A stretch of 64,000 bases of DNA from Centrapalus pauciflorus (taxonomy: Eukaryota; Streptophyta; Magnoliopsida; Asterales; Asteraceae), in assembly GCA_020465985.1 (NCBI GenBank), contig JAANYP010000148.1, forward strand, positions 45,001 through 109,000, in the 5' to 3' direction. The notes below the pieces were generated by a model that had not been told where the DNA came from, ran no database searches, and was given only the letters and a program-made list of their open reading frames with translations. Shown piece after piece: positions 40,537 to 55,300 of this stretch; position 1 is the stretch's first letter; the number at the start of each line of letters is the position of its first letter. The position numbers and the translations under genes were made by a program.

Positions 40537-41759
40537 AAGTCATGTGAAAAGATTTTAGAAAAAATTAGTCATCGTCTATGACTCTTCACCAACTTGACAC
40601 ACGATCAATATAGAAGATGTAAATTGTATAATCCGCTGTATATAGACACGGGCTGGGTTTGAATCCTGAATCTTCGTTATAGATTCCATATTTTATATTA
40701 GTATAGGCTTTGATCCATTGCAGGAACTATACAAGTTATGTGATTCAATCAAATATTGGAGACTATTGAGATCTTAATAGAGACATAGACTACTTCAATT
40801 CTCTCATATGAAGTTCAATTCACGTAAATTTTAACAGCTGTACTAATTTGTCAAATAGTTGAATTTATAAACTATAAATGGAATCACTTGACAAATGAAA
40901 TTAAGAACAATTGAGAAACCAAATGGTGTATATATATATATTGAAGAACCTTTTTATAATACGAAGGGAATAAATGGGCCGGGTTAAGTAATGGTCGCTT
41001 TTTTAATGCAATGAAAACTTGTTTATTTTCATTTTATAGTATTTAATGTTTTGTTTATGTATCGTGAGTTTTCTTCGTCTTCATTTCAGTTCTTTACTCT
41101 CCTTTTTCTTCTTTGTAATTTTGTATTTTAGTTAAAGTGTTAAACAAACAATAATTATTTTCTAATTAATAACTTAAATCTAATGCTTTATCCTTAAAGA
41201 TAAAACTTATGCATGGTTCTAATTCCTCGTATAAATATATATTAATTATTTATGGATCATAGCATTAAACTATGGCAATTTATGAAATTTTAAACAAATG
41301 TTATAGAGACACAAATTAACTAATTAATAGAGAGAAAAAATAACATTTTAATTGTTAAACATAAAAGGTCACAAAAGTGATCAAAGCTAAAATGTGTGTC
41401 ACTTATATGACTTTACTACAAGAATTTGAAGCAAACATATAATATTTAAGATACATATATATTAAATCTACAACTGGGTTTTCTTTTAACTCTTATTAGT
41501 GTGGATATTATCATATATTATATATATTTTTGGTTTTGAATGTTGTTATGACACGATCGAACATAAGCAAGCAGTCCAGTCAATGGGATCTACATCCATG
41601 GACAAAAGAGATGGATGTTCTATTTGAATTCATACATATCACTATTTTGAACCCCTATAATATATCATCATTAATTATGGACACTTTTTAATTATGGACA
41701 CTTTTTCATTACTAATTACACCAATTATCATCATTAACACTTCTATTTTTACCAATTAT
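40537..41759. other. Intergenic, upstream of MIR166
   Basis: No gene seen; presumably includes MIR166 promoter sequence. Confidence 0.45.
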
Positions 41760-41990
41760 TTTGTTTTGATTAACCTGGGTGTCCAACTCGTTTTACGAGT
41801 CAAATTAATCCCTGGACGACCACCTGTTTTTACGGGTAGCCCCGAGTCATCGCAAAAGAACCTCCGGCGGCGCGAAAGGGTATTTCCCTTACTTTTAAGG
41901 GTTTCAACTTGAGACCTCTAGACATTTTCATTTTCACCAATAAAGATCAAGCCTCCACCACTAAACTACTATTCTTGTGGTTAACCTTTT
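41760..41990 (-). mobile_element. SINE-like sequence
   Basis: On the minus strand, TAGTTTAGTGGTGGAGGC near 41965 resembles a tRNA A box, and GGTCTCAAGTTGAAACCC near 41905 resembles a B box, about 50 bases apart. A less AT-rich body follows. This is the layout of a tRNA-derived SINE with an internal Pol III promoter. The tail and target duplication were not resolved. Confidence 0.45.
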
Positions 41991-43107
41991 TTTAATTGGT
42001 CACGATTATAAGTCTTTTAACGTGTTGTATTTACTATTTCGTTTTATTGTTTTAATCTTGTTGGGTTTAGTGTTTCACTAATAGAATTTAAACGTGACAA
42101 GTTTCGTGTCAATCTGGTCAACTTTAAAAAATAATACTTTTAATAAAGGATTATTAATCTAATTAAATTAATTTTAGATCATTTTTTTAAAGAATAATAC
42201 TTTTTAACGTTTTTTAAATCAAAAGATTTTAAAATAAAGTTTCGTGTTTTTTAAAACAAAAAGTTTATTGTTGGTTTTTTAAAAGGGTCTTTATACAGAA
42301 AAAAAACATATATGTTTTCAAACAATACTTTTTAATTTTTTTTTTTTGAAAATTAAAAATTTAAAACAATGACTAGTAAGTTTTTTTAACACATAAATTA
42401 GTTAAACGTGTTATAGAAAAAAAAAAAATAAGATCGGAGTTTTGATCAAAACTTATTATACAATATTTTGAAACAACCCAATTTATTTACTGATCATTGA
42501 TGAGCAAAAATGTTTTATTAAAATTTTTTAATTTTGAAATATAAATTGTAGGTTAAATGGTGAATTTCTCTCTCGATCACTTCATATATGTAATATGTAA
42601 ATGGAATTAAATATTGTTTTTTCTAATATTCAACTTTTTGATCATATTATGCTACATTCTATAATTCTATAAACTAGTTAAGTAGATTCTTTATTTTTAC
42701 AATTTCTAATGTTTTTTAAATTCCTAGAATTCAAATAGCAATACTCTTCTTATTAAAATGGTGGAATAAAAAACGCTTTTGGGTAAAATATGGGTAAAAT
42801 AAACAGTGAGATATCATGGAAGTTTTCAAATAGCTTTTGGGGAAAAGGGGTGGTAGACTGTGACTCTATCTCGGTCTTGTCCTTTTTTAATTTTTGACTT
42901 TTCTTCATACTTTTCTTAAAAGTTTTTCATCTTTAGTCATTACTATCAAAATTATTTGATAAACAAATTGATAATAGTTTAATTTTTTATTACGTGGTTA
43001 GAGAAATTTTAAACCAAAAACCTATGTATTAATTAAAAGATTTGCAAATATATTGTGCTAAGTTTCATAGCCACTGCTGTAAACCATATAAAAATTTGCA
43101 ACCAATG
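41991..43107. other. Intergenic, no gene seen
   Basis: Very AT-rich sequence with poly-A/T runs. No supported feature. Confidence 0.5.
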
Positions 43108-43275
43108 GGGTTTAGCTCATTTGGCATGAGGATGATATGTAAGTGAGAGGTCACGGGTTCGACTCCCGTCGGAGATAAGTTGAAATTTAGGCGAAAAGAA
43201 GTAAGTTCAAATGTCCTCACTTGGAGCAAAGAAATAGTTTAGGAATAGGATTAGGATAGTTTGTCGTTCAAAAAT
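43108..43275 (+). mobile_element. SINE-like sequence with tRNA-type head
   Basis: The head GGGGTTTAGCTCATTTGGCA contains an A box. About 45 bases later GGTCACGGGTTCGACTCCCG is a near-perfect B box (GGTTCGANTCC). An unrelated body and an A/T-rich tail follow. The head does not fold as a complete tRNA, so I call a SINE and not a tRNA gene. Confidence 0.6.
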
Positions 43276-43406
43276 ATATATAAAAGTTTGCAAAAGACTC
43301 AAAGTTACATTTCTCTTGCTAATTTACAACATGACATGTTTCTTTGAGGGGTCTCTTTTGACTTTTGTCACAAGCTTTTTGTCTTGGCTCCACTTGGGCA
43401 GAGGTA

Positions 43407-43431
43407 TTATATATATATATATATATATATA
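43407..43431. repeat. (TA)n tract, left flank of element B
   Basis: A TA run ending at the inverted terminus of element B. Confidence 0.9.
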
Positions 43432-43961
43432 GAGGGGGTTCAATGAAAAACCAGGGGTGGCTTTTAGGGTGTGCGAAAGGCTCGACCGCACAGGGCCCCC
43501 AATTTCGTAGGGCCTCACAGTTATAATAAAGATCTAAATTTAGACCAATAATTTTTTTTATTTGACATGTATACGTTGTGCATCGGTGCGTTAAAATTGA
43601 ATTAATGTCAAATTCAATTTGATTTGTATTATTTATTTTAATTTCTTACTAATAAGTTCTTTTGTTATTCACGAACTCGACTTTACCAATTAAAATTGAG
43701 TCTTAAAATGACCAAATTACCATTCAAAATACTCAAGCGACTATGTTGTAATCACAAGCACAGGGCCCCTAGAATTCATGAGACGGCCCTGTGAAAAACC
43801 AACATGTATCGAGAAATATTGGAAAACCTCCATGCACCACCACAAATGCATCACAATTCCCGCATGATGCATGGACTTTCTGCGTGATGCATCACCTGAT
43901 CTAATGGCTATAAATTGATTCCCGGGTTTTCCGATGTATATAGGTTTTACATTGAACACAC

Positions 43962-43964
<3 letters not shown>
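43432..43964. mobile_element. TA-microsatellite-flanked inverted-repeat element, family B
   Basis: The left end GAGGGGGTTCAATGAAAAAC pairs with the right end, which inverted reads GGGGTGTGTTCAATGTAAAA. It is bounded on both sides by TA tracts. The interior repeats TGCATCAC/GATGCAT motifs, as in family A. A 340-bp hAT element with its 8-bp duplication is nested inside, so the element proper is only about 185 bp. Confidence 0.65.
43452..43791. mobile_element. hAT-type element nested in element B
   Basis: It starts CAGGGGTGGC and ends GACGGCCCTG, with a perfect 8-bp duplication TGAAAAAC (43444-43451 and 43792-43799). It is 340 bp and non-coding, with CACAGGGCCCC motifs near both ends. It inserted 20 bases inside the left terminus of element B. 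Confidence 0.8.

Positions 43965-44030
<66 letters not shown>
43965..44030. repeat. (TA)n tract, right flank of element B
   Basis: A TA run directly following the right end of element B. Confidence 0.9.
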
Positions 44031-44034
<4 letters not shown>

Positions 44035-44490
44035 TACTAATACTTATAATATAAAAGTTTAGTGACATGATTTGTAATTTCCACCATAACACTTGAACAG
44101 TTAGTGGAATGTTCATGAGAAATCAAATATTTACACCAAAGGAAATCAAATTAAGTCATCTAAAGAAATGATTATAAACATTAAAAAAAATGAGTATGCA
44201 AAATGAATGAATGAAAATATTTATAAAAGCTATTTATTACAGTGAAATTTGGCTAAACGAGTTTGTTTGTAAACCTTTCATTTTTAATATCGCAACATGT
44301 TTACAAAAAATAAGAAAAATGAAAATGTTCCACAATTGGCATACAAGTTTGGAAATAATTAAGGGTGCAAATTACAAGAAAACATGGTAGGGGCCGTTGG
44401 AAAGGGGAAAAGCAGAGTTCACTTTTGAGTTAAGCTTTTTTGATTTCCAAAAACCAAACATTTTTTTATTACAAATATATATAAATAACC

Positions 44491-44495
<5 letters not shown>
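44031..44495. other. Intergenic, no gene seen
   Basis: AT-rich gap between two TA-flanked elements. No coding signal. Confidence 0.5.

Positions 44496-44555
<60 letters not shown>
44496..44555. repeat. (TA)n tract, left flank of element A2
   Basis: A TA run ending exactly at the inverted terminus of element A2. Confidence 0.95.
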
Positions 44556-46800
<2,245 letters not shown>

Positions 46801-47610
46801 ATTCCATATCTAATCCTTCCTGTTAATCCCCGACTTGTTACTTCTATTTTCCGGATATGTATGGCACAAGTAGGTGAAGATTTTGGAAGAGTTTAAACTT
46901 TTAGATTTAAAATGGTTCCCTAAAGTTGCATTGAGTAGTACCAAAGATATGGTTGAGTTTTTGGGTAAAAATGATGATTTTTGGAATAAAATGGATCTGC
47001 AGGTGTTGACTCGGCGAGTCGAACCCTGCTATTCACACACATGCATTGTTTTGCTCTTTTTAGGCTCATTTTAACTCCGTTTTAACATCTTTTTTTCATG
47101 GCTTTGTAATTCAGTCCTCCATCTCCATATGAAAATAGTTCATTGAATTTAAGATATTACAAATGGATTATCAACCCCTTGGTTTAATATTGTTTTGTTG
47201 AGGTTCCGCCAAATATTTCGTGACAGATTACTTATAAAATCACTATATTGCTATGGTATAGGTTCTAAGTGATATGTTGGGAACTTGGGATATTGAGAAA
47301 TAAATGAGACTTGAGACACTATAATTCTAATTGCGACCTTTAATTATTCATTTAATGGCAACAGACATTTGTAATTTAACTTGTTGCATTGGTGTTTGTT
47401 GCATCACATCTATGTGTTGAAATCAAATGTGTTCAACATTTAATTAAACACGCATAATGTAGGTTATGGTGTTGTAACAGACAAATCTTGATTACGTCAA
47501 ACACAAACACATTTGAACGCACATGAATCTAGATTACTAGATTAGGTCAAAACACATACCCATACAGATGGGTTGGGTTTAAAACCTCTGTGTTCTTCAA
47601 GTATTTCAAG
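46801..47610. other. Intergenic, no gene seen
   Basis: An ACTCGGCGAGT-type motif at about 47009-47019 resembles a phrase I associate with lettuce-tribe retrotransposons. No gene is supported. Confidence 0.4.
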
Positions 47611-47620
47611 ATCTAGGACG

Positions 47621-48152
47621 TAGGGATGGCAAGGGGGCGGGTTCGGAACAAGAATTGGTCATCCTGTCCCCGTTTAAAATAATCACGGGGCTTTAACGAG
47701 GATCCCCGTCGAGTAGCCGGGGAAAACCGTGGGGATTCGGGGAACCAATTTATAACAAACGTTTAATTAAACACTGAAACTTTATTTTATTGTTAAACCT
47801 AAATAAGTAAATTTATAATGATTTAAACCATAAACGTGTACAAAAATGAATAAAATCATAAATAAAATAATTATAAATTTGACTAACAAATATAAATAAA
47901 TATATGTGCAAACAAATAAAATACTTATTATTGTATGATATAAATATAAGAATAAAATACATATATAATCTAAAATATAAATAAAATGCTTATTATTATA
48001 TAAAAAGTAAGCGAAAATTTAATCGGTGATGTAATCGGGACGAGTATTATAAATCTCATCCCCGTTTCAAATAATCGGGATTGGGAAAAACTCATCCCAT
48101 TTTAATCGGTTTTCGGCTTTCCAAATCGGTTCCAGTTTTTTTGCCACCCCTA
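47621..48152. mobile_element. hAT-type MITE
   Basis: The ends are TAGGGATGGCAA and, inverted, TAGGGGTGGCAA, a very common plant hAT terminus. GGGGA/CGGGG-rich subterminal sequence lies on both sides of an AT-rich middle. ATCTAGGA and ATCTAGGG lie outside the two ends as an imperfect duplication, offset by two bases on the left. Confidence 0.65.
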
Positions 48153-48160
48153 ATCTAGGG

Positions 48161-49498
48161 TTAAATATCTAAGGTTTATTTCAATTTGTTTTCCAAAAGC
48201 ACATGCGTATGTGTTCGACAACGATGGTGCCGCACAATAATTGGTGATGGCAATGGAGAGAGGATGAAGCTAAAATTCATGGAAGGATGAGAGAAGTCAA
48301 AGAACTGATTTGCTATAGCATAATGGGAGTCACGGGGAAGTGATCAACGATCAATTGTGAGAAAATTCATCAGAGACGGATCACGGATCGATTGGATGAA
48401 AGGAGAAAACAATCACCATAAAATGATTTATGAAATAACTACGTTAAAAACCCATGTATTACATAGGTTGAATTAGAAAATACATAAATCTTTTATATTT
48501 TAATAGATTATTATAAAACTAGTTTATAAACCCACATATTACGTAAATAATTTTTAATAAATAATTAGTTATATAAAATATATGCAAACTTTAAATTAAA
48601 GGAATATAAATATTAATTCTTATAAAAAATACAATAAAAATATAATTATTTGTCACACATATTATTTATTTAATCTTTTTAAAGATAGGTGAATAATTGT
48701 TATTTTTTAAACATTCTTTTAAGTTTTTTGTTTGATATACACACACACAATCACATATTTTGAACTTTGTAAGTCTATCAAATGAATGTGTAAATGCATG
48801 GAAAACTCATGTGCTTTTTTGAAGTTTTCTTCTTGTGCGTGTGGCAAGCAGGTTGAGATTCTCCTCCTTACAGCTTCTTTGGCCTGGTTTTTATATATGC
48901 TAACCTTTTCATAAAATATGAACCGATGGGTGTTTATACATGTAAAATTTTGTAAGTATTTGCAAAGTGATTATTTTTAGATCATATTAAAGCACACATC
49001 TTTTTGCTCATAATCTTTAGTTTATTTTACTTAACTTTCATCTATCAATCAATTTACCTTCAACAAAACCTCCTACTGGCTTGGCTTAAGTTTTGATTGA
49101 TTACTTGGGATTTCAGAATCACAAACAAGCAAAGCAACATACCTAAACACACGAGATGTGACAAATTTTGGTTCAGATGAATCAATCACAGACACATACC
49201 AGCTACCAAGACGTAATCAAACCTTAAAAAAAGCACATCGCAATCACACGACAACAAGGATAAGCTCAAGTCCCGTATTTCTATTTATTTCAATTCAAAG
49301 ACTAAAATGACAAGGAATATGGCTTCTCTTCTATTTCACACATTCACACCAGTCATCACCTCGTTGGACCATTTGTCACTTTTTTTATCCACATCCTTCT
49401 GTCCTTTAATCAGATCAAACACCCTTTGTTACTTCTCCTAACTTTCAATAACAATAGCCTTCCTAATCCTTTTCGATATATAGCACCTTGTCTTTAAA
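48161..49498. other. Intergenic, no gene seen
   Basis: Two degenerate phrases like CTAGTTTATAAACCCACATATTAC (48435-48550) resemble Helitron 3-prime ends. No gene is recognised. Confidence 0.4.
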
Positions 49499-49506
49499 GG
49501 TGTAGG

Positions 49507-49763
49507 CAGGGTCGTTCCTATCGTTTTGGGGGCCAGGACAAAAACTTTTAAAGGGCCCTCTAAACATATATGTATATATTACAGTTAAAATTAAAGGAAC
49601 CAATCATGAAAATATATACGTAAATATCACAATCAAACAACTAGCAAAACAAGTAAATTACTAGTGTTAGCTTAGGTATCAGAGAAAAAAAACTTTTAGG
49701 CCCCCCATGGCTGTTGGGCCCTAGGCAATAGCCCAGGTTGCACTCCCCAATGGGCCGGCCCTG
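49507..49763. mobile_element. hAT-type MITE
   Basis: It starts CAGGGTCGTTCC and ends GGGCCGGCCCTG, with a perfect 8-bp duplication GGTGTAGG (49499-49506 and 49764-49771). At 257 bp it is a deleted relative of the 4-kb element at 56781-60828, sharing the terminal GGGGCC/GGGCCCT phrases. It sits about 250 bp upstream of the HD-Zip pseudogene. Confidence 0.88.
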
Positions 49764-49927
49764 GGTGTAGGCCTCGACTACCAACCCATTTCTTGCTAGG
49801 TATCCCGTCTATTTCATACTTCATTCCCAATATTTTCTCAGTGTATGGACATGAATCAATAAAAGGCCATCCTGGGTGAGAAATGTGGTAAGATCAATGT
49901 CAACTTCAATGGGTACACCTGGTGCTT

Positions 49928-49944
49928 CTATATATATATATATA
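49928..49944 (+). promoter_or_regulatory. TATA-like stretch of HD-Zip copy
   Basis: TATATATATATATATAA about 75 bases upstream of the ATG at 50016, a normal distance for a plant promoter. It may also simply be a short TA repeat. Confidence 0.35.
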
Positions 49945-50015
49945 ACTAGCACTCTGTTTTCGTATTAAAATATCAAGAAACACCTGTTACCTCTTTCAAC
50001 CCAAGGATCTGAGTG

Positions 50016-50674
50016 ATGTCAGCTGCAAGAACCAGTAAGAATAAAAATGAGGGTCGAAGTAGGTTTAGCGACCAACAAATCAGGTTCCTCGGGGACATGT
50101 TTGAGAGACAGTCACGGCCTGAGTTAAAGACGAAGCAACATCTTGCCAACAAACTCGGGCTTCATATGGTTTCAAAACAGACGAGCTCGAATGAAATCAA
50201 GACAGACTGAGCAAGAGTATAACAACCTGAAGCACAACCATGAGATGCTGACGTCGAAGTCTGAGTCACTGAAAGAAGAGATTCAGGCCCTGGTTACACA
50301 GGTACCGTAATAGTTATACAGTACAAGTGGATAAGCGTACAAGTAAACTTGACATGATTTCAGTTATGCTAACAAAGATGTACCATATGACTTGACCAAC
50401 AGTTGCAGAGACTACGGGATCTAGCAAAAACGCAGCAAGGAAACAAAACTACGAGACTGGATTTTACAAACAAGAGCAGTAATGAAGAATGTGACCGTAA
50501 GTAGACCCTACAGACAATTCAAAAATTCTATTAAAAAACTATATCCAAGAAATTAGTGTCCCGTTCTATGGTGGCAATACTTCTTTGTATGTTGGAGAAA
50601 ATGGTAAAATTGGCGAAATTCAAGAACACAAGGGCAGCTTCAATCCAGACCATCCAAGCTGGTGGGAGTTCTAA
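50016..50674 (+). pseudogene. HD-Zip I transcription factor (HaHB4-like), frameshifted
   Basis: Exon 1 (50016-50301) starts MSAARTSKNKNEG and encodes helices 1-2 of a homeodomain (RFSDQQIRFL...ANKLGLH). At 50165/50167 the six codons expected before the invariant Trp-Phe-Gln-Asn are replaced by one base, a net loss of 17 that shifts the frame. The original frame then stops at 50210. In the shifted frame, WFQNRRARMKSRQTEQEY and a leucine zipper (...LKEEIQALVTQ) continue to a GT donor. Exon 2 (50403-50496) begins LQRLRDLAKTQQ, and an exon 3-like piece (50550-50674) ends HPSWWEF and stop. As I recall them, linker, zipper and the Trp-Trp-Glu-Phe end fit HaHB4-type HD-Zip I genes of Asteraceae. The 53-base second intron is shorter than plants normally splice, another sign of decay. 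Confidence 0.82.
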
Positions 50675-52311
50675 GGGTGGTTTTTTTATAAGTTACTGTT
50701 CTAGGATGTTACTAACTAGCATAACACTTGTATAAAATATCTCGAGATGCAATTTCCTGTACACAACAAAAACAGTTAGATGGAAAATTACTACAGATGA
50801 TAATGAAATCAGATATGCATGAATAGTTCCATACCAACGACCATCTTTATCCCAACGGTGACAATACCAACCTGGCAAGAACAGAAGGCCCTGCATGATT
50901 CTTGTCTCATATGAGATAAGGAATTATTGTAATATATATTTCATCAACGTGTTAGTATGAATATAAGAGAAAATAGACCGTACATCATACAATCATCAAC
51001 AAATACTTGTGAAGGTGGAATAGACATAGTAGGTTGTAGAAAAGTTTAGAATGAATATGTGAAGTTTTACCGTGGGATTGTCTGAATCAAACTTGTCTGT
51101 ATGCTGTTCTACGAAAAATACATATTTGAAGGGTTTGGTGTAAAATTTTCAATTATATTGGTTATATAGAATTGTCACAAATATAAATAACAGAAAACAT
51201 GAAGAATGCACACATATTAGTTTGTCGCTCTCAAGTTATTCTCTCCTCTCTGGTCCAATGAAGGTTAAATGGTTAATAATAACATGGACTCACTAGCACG
51301 GCTATATGACATGACGACATTGATATACTTGAGTCTCCTGTAAGATCGCCGGCTTATTTTATGGGTTTGTTGTGATAAAAAGGAAACGACATAGACCGGA
51401 AATTAAAGAACCAATAAAAAAGAGCTTCAGCTGGCGCTAATGTTTAATCATAACCCTAGATTTCTAGATCCAATGCTTTTCTGCTTGGGATATTATGCTG
51501 ATATTCACCACAAAGATCTGAATGGAGAAGCTGAAGGATCCCCTTTGATCAACCCATCCTTCCCTATTAACAAGAGGTCCCATACAGTAAATTCAGTATC
51601 ATGTAGATGTCCCCATGAATTAAGAAAGTCAATTAATACATAACTCTAACATGGATGTGAAGGAAATATAAAGTTTGGGTTTCAAAAATCAACTCAATGA
51701 ACATTGTAAATGAAAGGATCTTGCAATAGAAAAGGCCAGGGAACAATAAGAGTTAAAAAATTAATGTATTGCAAGTTTGTAACCTCAATATAGTTGTTTG
51801 TTAGATATTGCATTTACAATGTAGTTCATGAGTTTTTATGGTAACCTTTATCTGGTTTCCTAATATTAGTAATATAGGATTCGTATTTTGAATGTAAAAT
51901 GACTCCTTACGTAAACAAGCTAAATATTACCCGACCGGATTTGTCACAGCTGAAATAAGATGCAGTGTGAAATCTAAAGAGATACTAGTTTAGTTGTTGC
52001 TTCTTTGATGCCCATGAAGTTCATAAATAAATCTATTCCATTTGTGCACATGTTCAAAAGGAAGATTTCTTAACCTGAAAAGCATCATCCAAAGTAGTCT
52101 AAGTTTACTAACAAAAACTATTTGACAGTAAGACATAAGCTTGATATAATATCTGAAAGAACTTTTCAGAACAAAAGATCAACAACAAAATAAGTTTTAA
52201 GCTTTTGAAGTCTGACTACATGTTTGCTCTATTTCTATAATACAATAAATTACAGTCATGAGGTCAGCAGTGAACTAGATAACCTGATTTGAGAATATAA
52301 TTAAAATGACT
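50675..52311. other. Intergenic between convergent HD-Zip copy and MED10
   Basis: Some stretches look exon-like, for example minus strand 50885-50800 (FLPGWYCHRWDKDGRW) and plus strand 51440-51590 (NPRFLDPMLFCLGYYADIHH). I cannot join them into a gene or name a family. They may be gene fragments. Confidence 0.3.
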
Positions 52312-55300
52312 CTACATCTCAGGCTTGACCTTCACATCTCCATTCGGCAATATGCTTTGTGCCTGTGCAAGGCGTTTAGATTCCTACATCACAAGGCATA
52401 ATTTAGGGTAAATAGATAAATATACCACAATTTCATGGAGTTGCTTCTATGGAAACTAGAACATGTTAAAATGTTTCCTACACAAGTTATGGTTTAGTAA
52501 AGGTTTGCACTAATAGTTCAAACTTCAAAATGCATGACTAACACGTTCAATTCCCGTGGCAAGAAGGTCGTAGCATATTATTTGTGTTAATGTGATTTAT
52601 TCCACCTGTCAAATCTTAGCAAGCATCCTATCCATGCCTAAGTTGAAACTTGTCAAGGACTTGCCCTCATTCAAAGATTTTCAGCTTTCTCACAAACAGT
52701 TCCAAAAGCATGGTCGTCAACTAATTAAGGAAATGGGAAACTATCTTATTTGCATATAACTTATAACCCATTAATCCATTAACATAAGTACATGAATTTG
52801 TATTCCCTCCGTCCTGAAAAATATGGTCTGATTATTGGCTTCATGGACATTGGAAGAAGATTGTTGATCACCCACCATGTTCACTAAACTAATAATGAGT
52901 TCAAGACAAACTTTCTATCACTTCAATTTATTGAAAGCAACTGCAAGGGTAGAGGATTTTCCATCCCATAGAACTTAACACACTAAAAAGTTCCTTATAT
53001 CTTAGGTTGCAAAGTAAAATGAGGCAATCATAAGTTAATAACTGAATTGGCTCTGGGCTGAATGGTACCAAAAACACCTATTCATTACAGCCTCTTAAGC
53101 TGTTGCTCAAGTCCAATTATAGATATAGGTGTAGCAGGGGAGTGCGTGTTAATTTTTCCCGTTAAAGAAAACACTTGTAATTTACCAAGAAAAGGGAAGA
53201 TAGCAGTTCTTGTGGGACATCCCAAAATGGAAACAGTAATCCTATTGTTCAACATAGGGATTATGAAGTAAGCAATTATCCTGTATCAAACAATAGAACC
53301 CTAACTACGTAACTGAAAACTTCTTTGAGCATTTCAAATTAGAACACCTATCATACATGAGAGGGGACATTGTTGGTTATTATATTTATCTTGCATTTGG
53401 AAACAGAAGCCTGTCTTGTCACTATAAGTCACAATAAACTTATCCAGGTGAAATGGCTGATCTAGCAGAATAACAACCAAAACTTTCACTATAGATGGGA
53501 AGGTGATATCCAAAGTAAGTTTTCAGAACTCACAACGGCAGAGGAGGCACGAATTTCCCTATACGCTTCGATGTCATCGGGAAATGCTTGCTCAAGTTCT
53601 TCCAGAAGATGTCTCCGCAGACCCTGAATAGAAATACAAGAAGTGAGTCATGACACCCAAACAACGCATATGCATTAAAGTGGAAGCGTGCGCGCGCGCA
53701 CACACACACACACATATATATTGCAGTGAATAAGAAATTTTACAGAGTTGTAAATTAGTAGATGTAATAGGACAGCAATCGAAACCAAGTTGCTTACTTG
53801 CTTATAGTTGTCAAAATCGTACAATCCACAATATGAATGATATGATTAAATTATATTCATCATGCATACAAATATACAATGTGAAACTCAACCCCAAAAA
53901 AGGGCCATGTCTGATTCTGCAATGGCATTGGGGAATTGACTTGGTTAATACTTAATGCATCGATTCAAATCGTTTTATGCAACATGATCATATGTACCCA
54001 AGATTTCCTACCATATATGTGTTTCATTCTTATGGATTTCCAGGTCAAGTTTATTGTTCTGAAACTTTAAGTAGCCAGATGAGATAAGGTTTTGGCAAAC
54101 AACCAGTGTGACAAGCGAACATTCTCATGCTAAATATATGTTGATTTATTTATAGGTAATCAAAATGTATATTTTGTTTTTTATATTTGTAAATAGCATG
54201 TAACTTGTCTTCAAAAAGTTAAGAAGGATCTATATTTCCACCCATTAAAAAGTTCAAAAAACCACATGATAGTCATTTTGATCTGCATGATGAAATCTAT
54301 GGTTGCATTTCAGGCTCAAAATTTATACAAATGATGTGACCGTGTGTAATGAAATTGGATTGATGTAGTACCCATTAGTTACAGGATGACTCACTGGAAC
54401 AGTACAAACAAGAGGGAATCCAGGTTAATAGTTTAAATATAAAATATGCTAGTAGAACCTTTGTATCAACTAGTGGGAAATTTTTTTTTTTTATAATATA
54501 ACTAGTGTTATCTTCATGTTCATGACATGTCCCCTTACAGCGGACAGGGAGCACCAGGAAAAGAGGTGAAGCATCAAAGATCCTCAAAAGGTTGGAGAAA
54601 ATGGTCATTGTTGCCTCAAGTAATTTTGGTTTCTTTTTCAACATGGCAAAGATTTCAAGAAGCATTGTTGGATGATGCTTTAAATTAATCACACTACACA
54701 GATCTTACAAAGAAAAATGTCGATAAGCTACAACCTTCGCATTCATTCTTCCAATAGTTACTCAAAAACAAGTGACAATATCCATCTTGTACATCCTACT
54801 ATGGTAAACGCTGGTATTTTAGCGTATTTCATTGAACTGTAAAGTATTTCGATTGGAGCTGAAATGAGTTAGTAGGTGTGGCATGCACACTCGTATAAGT
54901 TTCCAAAATCATGGCCTGGAGCTAATGCGGGGATAGACAGCCCCTCGCAGGGTCCTAGGGGCTGCGCCCCTGGCGGTGGTTCCGCTGATGCTGATCACTT
55001 GATCAGCGTGTGCTGATGCCGCTGATGTTCTCACTGATGTTGCTCGCTGATGCTGAATCTTTGCCACTGATTGTGGTCTGTCAAAGGATATGCTGACAGG
55101 TATTGAGAAGCTGTTTGGCGGTCATTTTGGGCATGTTTTACACTTGGAAAAGTATGAAACTTACATCTGTTATACAGAAAGTTCTCTCAACATACAGACG
55201 AATTTAAGCAAAAATCCATTTATAGTGCATTTTCATATGAATTATCCTATAACAAAATTTGGATACCCGGTTGCACGCAAGTTGTTGTTACTGGAGAGTG

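Noticed and set aside
43108..43180. tRNA-like sequence with good A and B boxes
   Set aside because: It does not fold into a complete tRNA with acceptor pairing, and continues into a SINE-type body.
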